From: GCA-2794515 sp034436155
Lineage (GTDB): Bacteria; Chloroflexota; Anaerolineae; Aggregatilineales; Phototrophicaceae
Direction: 5' to 3'
Assembly (NCBI GenBank): GCA_034436155.1
Contig: DAOTVP010000077.1
Span: 1-64,000 of the forward strand
Length of the DNA stretch: 64,000 bases
Both the position numbers and the translations under genes were made by a program. Positions 43,485 through 51,812 of this stretch are shown here, piece by piece (position 1 is the stretch's first letter; each line of letters starts with the position of its first letter). The notes beneath the pieces are model-generated. The model was not told where the DNA came from. It was given only the letters and a program-made list of their open reading frames with translations, and made no database searches.

Positions 43485-44012
43485 TCAGGTTAATTCTTCT
43501 TGTTGCACATAAATCGTCAGGATGATTTTGCCCAGACGAATCTCATCATGATGTGTCAAGATAGCCGATTGATTCGACTCTATCTTTTTGCCATTCAAAA
43601 ATGTCCCGTTTCGGCTACCCAAATCTACCAATTCAAGTTGGTCGCCTTTGCGCCGAATAGCGGCATGTTTACGGCTAATCCCCATCTGATACCCGCCAAA
43701 TGAGGTGAGGTCAATTTCGGGCGTGAATGCCAACATCGGATCTTTGCGCCCAATCACCGCTTCGCGGGCGAACATCACTTCGAGCGGGTCTGCCCATCCT
43801 TGAACTTCGATGCGTAAATGCACCTTATCCCCTTTGATGGGCGTGGCTTTATCAATCATTATTTCAGATGTGGGATGCGACTCAAAATATCGCTTGATTG
43901 CTTCTTCTGCCTCTGCGCGGACATCATGCGTGGTGTTCTGATTGTCAGTTTCGGGTTCGCTGGTTGGATGCGTGCTATTGGATTGTCCGAGAGGATTTTT
44001 GAAATCGTCCAT
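43485..44012 (-). CDS. FHA-domain protein (second of three)
   Basis: The 175 residues have a variable acidic N-terminus (about 1-60) and a C-terminal FHA domain. Motifs: AVIGRKD, MGISRKHAAI and DLGSRNGTFLNGKKI. The IDLTSFGGYQMG segment matches the other two FHA proteins in the window. It should bind phosphothreonine peptides. It ends 10 bp from the end of the convergent roadblock gene. Confidence 0.88.
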   Translation of the reverse strand: MDDFKNPLGQSNSTHPTSEPETDNQNTTHDVRAEAEEAIKRYFESHPTSEIMIDKATPIKGDKVHLRIEVQGWADPLEVMFAREAVIGRKDPMLAFTPEIDLTSFGGYQMGISRKHAAIRRKGDQLELVDLGSRNGTFLNGKKIESNQSAILTHHDEIRLGKIILTIYVQQEELT

Positions 44013-44085
44013 ATTATGTTACGCCTTATCTGTCAAAGTGTTACCATAACTATAGCATTACTTGACAGATAAGGACAGGGATATT

Positions 44086-46632
44086 TCAAGATTGATACAC
44101 CGCTTGACTGGTTGGGTGAATACGCACGCCCAAGAAGCGTTCTATCAGATTAAAACGCCACACAAAACGAAGCAGAATGCCCCATGCCAATACAATCGCG
44201 CCGATGAGGGCGTAATCTTGGAGCGACAATATTTCGAGTTCAAAAAATTGGCGTGTGGGTTCGATGATGACCAGCAAGAAATAAACCCCCAGCATCGCGC
44301 CTGCGCTGATGGTGGGTCGCCAATCGCCACTCAGGGCGCTACCGCCCGTCAAAAATGTTACGGGCGGTTCTACGAATACAATCAGACCCAATCCCATAAA
44401 AATAATCGCAGTCGTCAGCGCGGTACGGGCATAATTCACTGCCACCGTCACCGAATCGGGCATGGCGGGATACACATGCACATGGAAGAAAATCACGTAG
44501 ATCGCCAACGACACCGCGGCGATGCTCATGGCGGCGGGCAAAATAAAATGCACCATATCGCGCATGAGGTTGCGCGTTGGCACACCGACACGCGCCCATG
44601 CCGCAATGCCCAATGTTGGGATGCCCACCGAGAGCAAGGTCAATAACGAGGCGTGTTTGGGGATGAACGGAAAATTCACCGCGCCGACCATCAACCCCGC
44701 GCCGAGCAAAATCATGGCGGCGTAAAATGCCCGACTGAGGAATAAGCGGATAATCGCATCCATGCCGTTCAAAATGCGTTGCCCTTCCATGAAGGCGCGG
44801 GGCAGGGCGGCGAAAGAATCGTTCAGCAACACCATATCGGCGACACCACGAGTCGCCGCGCTCCCGCTTTGCATGGCGATGCCGATATGCGCTTTTTTGA
44901 GCGACAACACATCATTCACACCATCGCCAATCATGGCGACATAATGCCCATTTTGGCGCAAGGTTGTGACCAGCATCTCTTTTTGTTGTGGCGTGATGCG
45001 CCCGAAAACGGTGGTTTCTTCGGCAACTTTGGCGATTTGCGAAGCATCCATTTTATCTAAATCTAAACCACTCACCACGCGAATATCGCCCTTAAAACCC
45101 GCTTGTTTGGCGAGCGCCGATACGGTATGCGGATTATCGCCCGAAATAATTTTCAGTTTGATGCCCGCTTGCGTGAAATTTTCGATGGTCTCTTTGGCTT
45201 CTGGGCGCAATTCATCGCTCAGGCAGACCAAACCCACAGGCTTGAGGTCGTTGGGGAAGACAATTGCGCCAGCGCCATCGCGCAAACTGTGGGTGCTGGG
45301 GCTATGCGCCACCAAAATCACGCGCAGACCCATATTCGACCACTCGTCAATTTTTTCTTTGCCATAATCATCTTTTTTATCTAAATACGTTTGTATCATT
45401 TCTGGTGCGCCCATGACATACGTGCCACGTCGTTCACCATCGTTAAAGACCAACGCGCTCCACTTCCGCGCCGATGAAAATGGGATTTCATCCACGAATG
45501 GGCGTTTTATCCCCTTAAATCCTTCTGAAATGGCTTCGCTGGTGCGGTTGCCCCCTGTGGCGCTCCGCGTCATATCGCCTAAAATGGCTTCAAATTCGTC
45601 TTTAGATACCGTTAACGGGTGGGTGGCATGGACATGAATCCGATTGGCGGTGAGCGTACCGGTTTTATCCAGACATAGCACATCCACATTGCTCAACGAT
45701 TCTACGGCGTTGGCTTGTTGGATGAGCGCCCCTTTGCCCGACATGCGTAACGCGCCCATCGCGTAAGAGGTGGTCGTCATGAGGATGAGACCCGCAGGCA
45801 CTAACCCCGCAATCACGGCGGCGGATTGCACACTTTGGATTGCCGACACATTTTCGATGGCATACGCCACGGCGAACAAAATCCCCATGATGATGGCAAC
45901 GAATAGCAACAACCGCACCACGAGGTTGATGTCTTGTTGGAGCGGTGTCCGCACAATTCTGAATTGCTTGGCTTGGAGCGTGAGTTTGTTGGCGAAGCTA
46001 TCCAGACCGACTTTGGTCGCCTCGTACATGGCGCTCCCGTTCACGCAAAAGCTCCCAGAAAACACTTGCGCCCCTTTTTGCTTGGTGATTAAATCCGATT
46101 CGCCCGTCAGGAGCGATTCGTCCACATCCATTTTGCCATCGCCCACGACCACACCATCCACGACAATCTGGTCGCCCGGATTCACCACCACAATATCGCC
46201 CAAGACGATTTCGGTGGGGTCTACCTCGCGTTTTTGCCCATTGCGGATGATACTGGCTTTGGGGCGTGTGAGCAGGGATATTTTATCGAGTTTGGCTTTC
46301 GCACGAAATTCTTGCACAATGCCCACCACCACATTGAGCATGATCACACCCACGCTGACGAGGGCATCACCCCATAATCCGAGCAGAATCATCACAAAGC
46401 CGATGAAGAACAATACATTGTTGATGAATGTGAACACATTCTGGCGGAAAATTTCCCAGTAACTGCGACTGGTCTTGATTTTTATATCATTGCCCTGACC
46501 GCGTTCTCGCCGCTTTTGCGCTTCCTCATCAGTCAACCCTTTGGGCATCGGCGAGGCGGGTACGGTTGCGATTTCGGATGTCTTGGTTAATGGTGTCTCG
46601 TCATCTGTTTTCGGCGCGAAAATTGTCACCAC
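44086..46632 (-). CDS. P-type cation-transporting ATPase, CtpE-like
   Basis: The protein has 848 residues from a GTG at 46632, which follows AAAGGA. A longer reading to 46728 would add an unlikely AT-rich N-terminus. Actuator motif LTGES (about 175-179), phosphorylation motif DKTGT (D322) and hinge motif GDGVND are intact. The fourth membrane helix reads AGLVPAGLILMTT, like the mycobacterial CtpE group, which is linked to calcium uptake, and not the CPx heavy-metal type. No metal-binding N-terminal domain is present. Calcium or magnesium transport is the best guess. Confidence 0.85.
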   Translation of the reverse strand: MVTIFAPKTDDETPLTKTSEIATVPASPMPKGLTDEEAQKRRERGQGNDIKIKTSRSYWEIFRQNVFTFINNVLFFIGFVMILLGLWGDALVSVGVIMLNVVVGIVQEFRAKAKLDKISLLTRPKASIIRNGQKREVDPTEIVLGDIVVVNPGDQIVVDGVVVGDGKMDVDESLLTGESDLITKQKGAQVFSGSFCVNGSAMYEATKVGLDSFANKLTLQAKQFRIVRTPLQQDINLVVRLLLFVAIIMGILFAVAYAIENVSAIQSVQSAAVIAGLVPAGLILMTTTSYAMGALRMSGKGALIQQANAVESLSNVDVLCLDKTGTLTANRIHVHATHPLTVSKDEFEAILGDMTRSATGGNRTSEAISEGFKGIKRPFVDEIPFSSARKWSALVFNDGERRGTYVMGAPEMIQTYLDKKDDYGKEKIDEWSNMGLRVILVAHSPSTHSLRDGAGAIVFPNDLKPVGLVCLSDELRPEAKETIENFTQAGIKLKIISGDNPHTVSALAKQAGFKGDIRVVSGLDLDKMDASQIAKVAEETTVFGRITPQQKEMLVTTLRQNGHYVAMIGDGVNDVLSLKKAHIGIAMQSGSAATRGVADMVLLNDSFAALPRAFMEGQRILNGMDAIIRLFLSRAFYAAMILLGAGLMVGAVNFPFIPKHASLLTLLSVGIPTLGIAAWARVGVPTRNLMRDMVHFILPAAMSIAAVSLAIYVIFFHVHVYPAMPDSVTVAVNYARTALTTAIIFMGLGLIVFVEPPVTFLTGGSALSGDWRPTISAGAMLGVYFLLVIIEPTRQFFELEILSLQDYALIGAIVLAWGILLRFVWRFNLIERFLGVRIHPTSQAVYQS

Positions 46633-46775
46633 GGCATTATTTCCTTTAATGGATAAAAAAATAATTTTTGTGCTTATACTATTAAACACAAAATTATGAT
46701 AAAAATGACGCGAATTAACGTAACTCAAACGTATGTCTAATGAACTTGTATAGGATGTGTAGCCTATCTTTTCGA

Positions 46776-47228
46776 TTAAATTGGGTTGTGTATGATAAGC
46801 CCTTCATAATTGGCTACATTTAATAATCTTGTATCTGCCGATACAAATGTGATACCTGTTAGACCAGATAGCGTTAAACTTAAATGACTTTCTAGGGCAG
46901 AAGATAGTTGAATTGCATCATAGGCTCTTAGGGGGTGACGCTCGATTAAATTTCTAGCTCGCTTTATGACATCAGGTGTTAATCCTATCATTCGGTAGTC
47001 ATACTGGAGATGATAATCTAAAAGTGATTTGATGTTACGCACCATCATGAGATTAATATTGCCTTCACGGTGTCGTCTCATAATACCTGAAATTGTCTCA
47101 ACCTGAGTTATTTCCGCAACTAAAACCATATTTTGTTGTGAGTCCATAATTGATTGAACCCATGGTGTTCCCGTTTCAACAATATATCTCTTGATGAGTG
47201 CGCTACTATCAAAAAAATAATGATTCAT
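46776..47228 (-). CDS. PIN-domain protein, probable toxin
   Basis: In the 150 residues the acidic metal-binding positions are D7 (YFFDSSALIKRY), E44, D104 (RAYDAIQLSSALE) and D132 (VSADTRLL), so ribonuclease activity is plausible. The gene overlaps the antitoxin gene upstream by 4 bp (ATGA-type junction). It belongs to the VapC-like group but is only distantly similar to the PIN protein at 31705. Confidence 0.83.
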   Translation of the reverse strand: MNHYFFDSSALIKRYIVETGTPWVQSIMDSQQNMVLVAEITQVETISGIMRRHREGNINLMMVRNIKSLLDYHLQYDYRMIGLTPDVIKRARNLIERHPLRAYDAIQLSSALESHLSLTLSGLTGITFVSADTRLLNVANYEGLIIHNPI

Positions 47229-47512
47229 GGTCCCTCTTGACGTTCCCGAATTATGTCATCAGAGAGGGGAGGTTGCCCTTTGAACGCCTCGCGGATTTCT
47301 GCCATGATTGCTTCTTCATCAATCTCGCCGAATTCGTATTCGGATGATACGGGATTGACCAATAAATGTTTTAGCGCCTCAAGCGAGGCTTGTTCGCCGA
47401 TGCTCCGTGCGCCAACAATCATTACCTCGACCTCTGCACCTTCGGCTAAATCCAAAGGCGCGAATAATTGTAATTGACCATTTTTATAAATTGCGCGTAT
47501 GGGTGTTGCCAT
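47225..47512 (-). CDS. AF2212/DUF104-like antitoxin
   Basis: The 95 residues open with the family's beta-hairpin pattern IRAIYKNGQLQLFAPLDLAE followed by GAEVEVMIV. The C-terminal part is helical and acidic and could wrap the toxin. It is directly upstream of, and overlapping, the PIN-domain gene. Confidence 0.78.
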   Translation of the reverse strand: MATPIRAIYKNGQLQLFAPLDLAEGAEVEVMIVGARSIGEQASLEALKHLLVNPVSSEYEFGEIDEEAIMAEIREAFKGQPPLSDDIIRERQEGP

Positions 47513-47593
47513 CGTTCACCTCCAACCAACGTTTATGTTATTATTATAAACCAAAAACGCCTGTTTTATCGCACTAAGAGAGGATACACCGCC

Positions 47594-48676
47594 ATGACTA
47601 TCCCATTCAAACCGACCAACATCTGCGATTTTGAACCCATCGCCCGCCAAAAAATGCGCCATGATCATTTTGAATATTATATCGGTGGCTCGGATGATGA
47701 AATCACCCTGCGCGAAAACAGAGACGCATTCGGGCGTATTTTGCTCCGTCCGCGTATGTTACGCGATTCATCTCAGCGTGATTTATCCGTCACGGTGTTG
47801 GGGCAGAAATTCGATCTGCCGTTTATGGTCGCGCCGATGGCACTGGCAAAACTCGCCCATCCGCAAGGCGAATCGGCAGTGGCGCGGGCGGCAAAATCGC
47901 GCGGGGTTGGCGTGGTGCTGAGTACCTTATCCACCGTCCCGCTCGAAGACATCGCCGAAATCCGCCCTAATCCGTTGTGGTTTCAGTTATATGTGTATAA
48001 AGACCGCGCTATCACCCGCGATTTGGTGCAACGCGCACAAGCCAGTGGTTATGGCGCGTTGGTCGTGACGGTGGATACGCCATATTTGGGCAAGCGAGAA
48101 CGCGATTTGCGAAACCCGTTACAAATCCCCGAAGAGTATGTGGTCGCCAACCTCAGAAAGCCCGATGCCCCGCGCATGGGTGAACCCCGTCCCGATACAG
48201 GCTTGAATACCGTCATCGCTCGGTATGATGATTCGCTCACATGGCGCGATATGGAATGGTTGGCATCCATCACAGATATGCCCGTTTTGGTGAAAGGCGT
48301 GTTGCGCGGGGATGATGCCAAACTCGCGGTTGAACACGGCATGAAGGGGGTGATTGTCTCGAATCATGGTGGTCGCCAATTGGATACAGCAATCGCCACC
48401 ATCAGCGCCTTGCCCGATGTGGTGGCAGGGGTGGATGGTAAAGCCGATGTGCTACTCGATGGTGGTGTTCGGCGCGGGACGGATATTCTGAAGGCGTTGG
48501 CATTGGGCGCGAAAGCGGTGTTGGTCGGCAGACCGATTTATTTCGCGTTGGCGGCGGGTGGTGAAGTTGGCGTTTTACAAGCCTTTGATTTGTTGCGCGA
48601 TGAATTTGACCTCGCTTTGGCGCTGTGTGGGGTGCATCGCGCCGACAATATCCCACGCGATATTTTGGCAATTTGA
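47594..48676 (+). CDS. FMN-dependent alpha-hydroxy-acid oxidase or dehydrogenase
   Basis: The family oxidises L-lactate, glycolate or related 2-hydroxy acids. The 360 residues form the FMN TIM barrel: MVAPMALAKLAHPQGE near the FMN, the ALVVTVDTPYLGKRERDLRN segment, the catalytic VSNHGGRQLD and the phosphate-binding LLDGGVRRGTD...LVGRPIYFALA. The closing part fits lactate or glycolate oxidases, but the substrate cannot be fixed. The start is the ATG at 47594 after AGAGAGGA; a longer reading to 47474 overlaps the antitoxin gene and is rejected. Confidence 0.9.
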   Translation: MTIPFKPTNICDFEPIARQKMRHDHFEYYIGGSDDEITLRENRDAFGRILLRPRMLRDSSQRDLSVTVLGQKFDLPFMVAPMALAKLAHPQGESAVARAAKSRGVGVVLSTLSTVPLEDIAEIRPNPLWFQLYVYKDRAITRDLVQRAQASGYGALVVTVDTPYLGKRERDLRNPLQIPEEYVVANLRKPDAPRMGEPRPDTGLNTVIARYDDSLTWRDMEWLASITDMPVLVKGVLRGDDAKLAVEHGMKGVIVSNHGGRQLDTAIATISALPDVVAGVDGKADVLLDGGVRRGTDILKALALGAKAVLVGRPIYFALAAGGEVGVLQAFDLLRDEFDLALALCGVHRADNIPRDILAI

Positions 48677-48727
48677 AAATAGTTCGTTAGAATTTAACGG
48701 GTATGTATTTGATGATGGGATGTGACG

Positions 48728-51448
48728 ATGACCGAAAAAACGATAGATGAACAAATTGCCCCGTTACGTGCGGATATTCGCCGTTTGGGGAATTTATTGG
48801 GGATGATTATCAAAGAGCAAGAGGGGGATGCGATTTTTAATCTTGTCGAACAAGTACGGGCAGATGCCAAAGCCCGTCGTGCTGGTGATACAGAAGCGGC
48901 GGAGCGACTCAAGGCGACCATCCGCGCCACCACCATCCATCAAAAGCGGATGCTCATTAAGGCATTTAGCAATTACCTGCAACTGATAAATATCGCAGAA
49001 GACCAGCACCGCATCCGCACCATCCGAGAACGCGAATTGGCGAATCGGTTAGGTGAATCGGTCGAAAGTGCTGTTGCTGAACTCAAGGCACAAGGTGTAT
49101 CGGGCGCAGAAGTCCGCGAGATGATCGAAAAAATCCGCGTGCGCTTGGTGCTAACGGCGCATCCATCTGAGGCAAAACGCCAAGAGGTGCTTATCAAATT
49201 GCGCGATATTGCCACCATGATGAATCTGCAAGAATCCACCACACTGCTCCCGCGTGAGCAACGCCGTGTGACGGATGATATTTTGCGCCGCATCGAACAA
49301 CTGTGGCAAATCCAACCCACGCGCACCACCCGCGCCACGGTCGCCGAAGAAGTGGATGCGGGCATCTATTTCATCACACAAGTGATTATGAATGCGCTCA
49401 TCGAAATTTATGATACGCTCAAATTTGTGTTGTCTTCTCATTATCCCGATATGGATTGGTCAGATTTACCCCCGCTCCTCAGTTTTGCCAGTTGGATGGG
49501 GGGCGATAGAGATGGCAATCCCAACGTCACGCCAGAAGTCACGCTCAAAACGCTCGAAACGATGCGCCGTGCCGCCCGTCAGGTGTATTTAGCCGATGTT
49601 GCCTATTTGCGCGACAGGCTCACGCAATCACAACAAGAGGTGAATATCGCGCCCGATTTAATCGAAAAATGGCGCAACGAAAATCAGACCACGCGCTACC
49701 CTAACGAAAATCAGACCACGCGCTACCCTGATGAATTTTATCGGACGGTGATGGATAGCATTTATTATCGGCTCGAAGCGGATTTATATAAATCGGGCGC
49801 GGAACTGCTCGCCGATTTGGAGCAAGTGCGCGATAGCCTGCGCGATAATAACAGCCCGCATTCAGCCGATGGGACGCTCGGTTGGTTGATTCGCAAAGTA
49901 GAATTGTTCGGATTGCACCTCGCGCCGTTGGATGTGCGCGAAGATGCCCGACTCCACGCCACCGCCATCAATGAAATGTTCGCCCATTATGGCATCGCGC
50001 CCAATTTTAGCGCCCTATCCGAAGCCGAAAAAATCGCTATTTTAGAACGCGAAATCACCAATTCCCGTCCACTGTTCCCCATGAATCCACATTTTTCAGA
50101 AGAGACCAACCGCGTGATTAACACATGGCGTATGGTGGCGCAAGCGCATCAGCGATATAGCCCGATGGTGATAGATTGTTATATCGCCAGCATGAGCCAA
50201 CACGCCAGCGATATCTTGACCATGCTCCTGTTCGCTAAAGAGGTCGGGATCGCCGATGATATAGACCTTGTACCACTTTTTGAGACGGTAGATGATTTGC
50301 AACGTGCGCCAGAGGTGATGCAAACCCTGTTCACCAACCGCGTTTATCATGACCACCTGAGCAAACGGCGCACTCCTGACGGTCATTTGCGCCAACAAAT
50401 CATGATTGGCTATTCCGATAGCAACAAAGACGGCGGATACATCGCCTCGAATTGGAATTTATACTTGGCACAAGAGACAATCGCCGAAGTGTGCGGTCAA
50501 TATGGTGTGTCGGTGCAATTCTTTCATGGGCGCGGCGGTAGCATCGGGCGCGGGGGTGGTCCGACCAACCAAGCGATTCGCTCACAACCCGCACATGCTT
50601 TTCATGGCGAAATCAAAATCACCGAACAGGGCGAAGTGATTGCCTATCGGTATAGCAACAGCGCGATTGCCTATCGGCATCTGAGCCATGTCGTCCACGC
50701 CGTGTTGGTGGCGCTTAGCGACCAAGAAAATCATATCATCCGCCCCGAATGGCGCGAGGCGATGAACATCCTGTCTGAACATGGGCAATATGCTTATCGT
50801 GCTTTTGTGTATGAGACCGAAGGCTTTTATGAATATTGGCAACAAGCCACGCCGATTAACGAATTGGCGATGATGCCTATCGGCTCACGTCCTGCCAAAC
50901 GGCGGGCAGGTGGTTTAGAAGCCATCCGTGCTATCCCGTGGGTATTCAGTTGGATGCAAAGCCGTGCCATCATCCCCAGTTGGTACGGGGTGGGATATGC
51001 CCTCGCCACGTATTGCGATGCCCATCCGAATGGCTTAGAAACGCTCCAGACGATGTATCAACAGTGGGCTTTCTTCAAAAATCTGATTGAAAATATGGAA
51101 TTGGATGTCGTTAAAGCCGATATGGGCATCGCGGAACTGTATTCTGAATTGGTGGATGATAGCGACTTGCGTCATAAAATTTTCGCCCAAATCAAAAGTG
51201 AACACGCCCGCGCATGGGATTATATTTGTATGGTGACGGGGCAACATGAACCGTTGGCGAAAATGCCCGTAATTTTACGCTCGATTGCCCGTCGCAATCC
51301 GTATGTCGACCCGTTGAATTTTGTCCAAGTGGAATTGTTGCGCCAATTGCGTTCATCCGCGCCAGACACCGATGATTATCGGGCAGTCCTGCGTGAGACA
51401 TTAGCAACCGTGAACGGCATCGCCGCAGGCATGAAGACGACAGGGTGA
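48728..51448 (+). CDS. ppc: Phosphoenolpyruvate carboxylase
   Basis: It makes oxaloacetate from PEP and bicarbonate to refill the TCA cycle. The 906 residues show LVLTAHPSEAKRQ with the catalytic His (about 145), GGDRDGNPNVT, IGYSDSNKDGGYIAS and the glycine loop FHGRGGSIGRGGGPTNQAI. The C-terminus is shortened compared with plant and E. coli enzymes, ending TVNGIAAGMKTTG, close to the usual N(T)G end. An exact 27-bp tandem duplication (49676-49729) repeats nine residues in a surface region. GTG at 48722 is an alternative start. Confidence 0.95.
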   Translation: MTEKTIDEQIAPLRADIRRLGNLLGMIIKEQEGDAIFNLVEQVRADAKARRAGDTEAAERLKATIRATTIHQKRMLIKAFSNYLQLINIAEDQHRIRTIRERELANRLGESVESAVAELKAQGVSGAEVREMIEKIRVRLVLTAHPSEAKRQEVLIKLRDIATMMNLQESTTLLPREQRRVTDDILRRIEQLWQIQPTRTTRATVAEEVDAGIYFITQVIMNALIEIYDTLKFVLSSHYPDMDWSDLPPLLSFASWMGGDRDGNPNVTPEVTLKTLETMRRAARQVYLADVAYLRDRLTQSQQEVNIAPDLIEKWRNENQTTRYPNENQTTRYPDEFYRTVMDSIYYRLEADLYKSGAELLADLEQVRDSLRDNNSPHSADGTLGWLIRKVELFGLHLAPLDVREDARLHATAINEMFAHYGIAPNFSALSEAEKIAILEREITNSRPLFPMNPHFSEETNRVINTWRMVAQAHQRYSPMVIDCYIASMSQHASDILTMLLFAKEVGIADDIDLVPLFETVDDLQRAPEVMQTLFTNRVYHDHLSKRRTPDGHLRQQIMIGYSDSNKDGGYIASNWNLYLAQETIAEVCGQYGVSVQFFHGRGGSIGRGGGPTNQAIRSQPAHAFHGEIKITEQGEVIAYRYSNSAIAYRHLSHVVHAVLVALSDQENHIIRPEWREAMNILSEHGQYAYRAFVYETEGFYEYWQQATPINELAMMPIGSRPAKRRAGGLEAIRAIPWVFSWMQSRAIIPSWYGVGYALATYCDAHPNGLETLQTMYQQWAFFKNLIENMELDVVKADMGIAELYSELVDDSDLRHKIFAQIKSEHARAWDYICMVTGQHEPLAKMPVILRSIARRNPYVDPLNFVQVELLRQLRSSAPDTDDYRAVLRETLATVNGIAAGMKTTG
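49676..49729 (+). repeat. 27-bp exact tandem duplication inside ppc
   Basis: Two identical 27-bp units (49676-49702 and 49703-49729) encode NENQTTRYP twice. The frame is kept. Identity at every base suggests a recent slippage or duplication. Confidence 0.95.
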
Positions 51449-51469
51449 TATAAGAGGTATCGTTGTTGT

Positions 51470-51500
51470 GGACGATATACGCGCTTTGCGCTAATCGTCC
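51470..51500. repeat. Single family C hairpin
   Basis: Arms GGACGAT/ATCGTCC (51470-51476, 51494-51500), conserved asymmetric internal loop ATAC/TA and inner stem GCGC/GCGC. Only one half of the usual pair is present. It lies 20 bp after ppc. Confidence 0.7.
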
Positions 51501-51551
51501 ATTACGTATTATCTAATTTTAAGGGTAGGGTGGCTGTACGGACGCGCTTCT

Positions 51552-51776
51552 AGGCTTGTCCGTAGTTTATACCTCGCTAGGGGTTCAAAACCCCTAGCTA
51601 TTCGATTTCGGAAGCCCACTAAAGGGGCTATTATTACCCTATTTTGAGGAGCAATCCAATTTTGAAGGTGCATTTTAGCGCCTTTAGTGCGCTTCGTGCG
51701 ACTAGCTGAGGGTTTTGAACCCTCAGCGAAAGCCATTGACGATACAAAGTGAGGCAAAACAACTACGGACAAGCCT
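51552..51776. mobile_element. MITE-like element with 16-bp terminal inverted repeats
   Basis: Left end AGGCTTGTCCGTAGTT (51552-51567) and right end AACTACGGACAAGCCT (51761-51776) are perfect inverted repeats. Each end is flanked by TTCT (51548-51551, 51777-51780), a 4-bp target duplication. Outside lie GGACGCGC (51540-51547) and GCGCGTCC (51781-51788), the two arms of a hairpin that is intact at 59596-59615 as GGACGCGC-TTCT-GCGCGTCC. The 225-bp element has no transposase gene and contains composite repeat copy 3. Confidence 0.8.
51576..51727. repeat. Four-hairpin composite repeat A-B-B'-A', copy 3
   Basis: A1 is a 23-nt palindrome (51576-51598) centred on GGGTTCAAAACCC. B1 is AGCCC-ACTAAAG-GGGCT (51613-51629). 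B2 is AGCGC-CTTTAGT-GCGCT (51677-51693). A2 is a 23-nt palindrome (51705-51727) centred on GGGTTTTGAACCC. It lies wholly within the MITE-like element. The 364 bp between ppc and the P450 gene hold only these repeats. Confidence 0.85.
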
Positions 51777-51812
51777 TTCTGCGCGTCCACACCTGCTCAC
51801 CATAATATGCGT

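Noticed and set aside
44062..44646. Plus-strand open frame of 194 codons opposite the P-type ATPase
   Set aside because: Antisense shadow with biased composition (Gln, His, Arg) and no binding site.
45770..46462. Plus-strand open frame of 230 codons opposite the P-type ATPase
   Set aside because: Low-complexity Ser/Thr/Asn-rich shadow frame within a clear gene.
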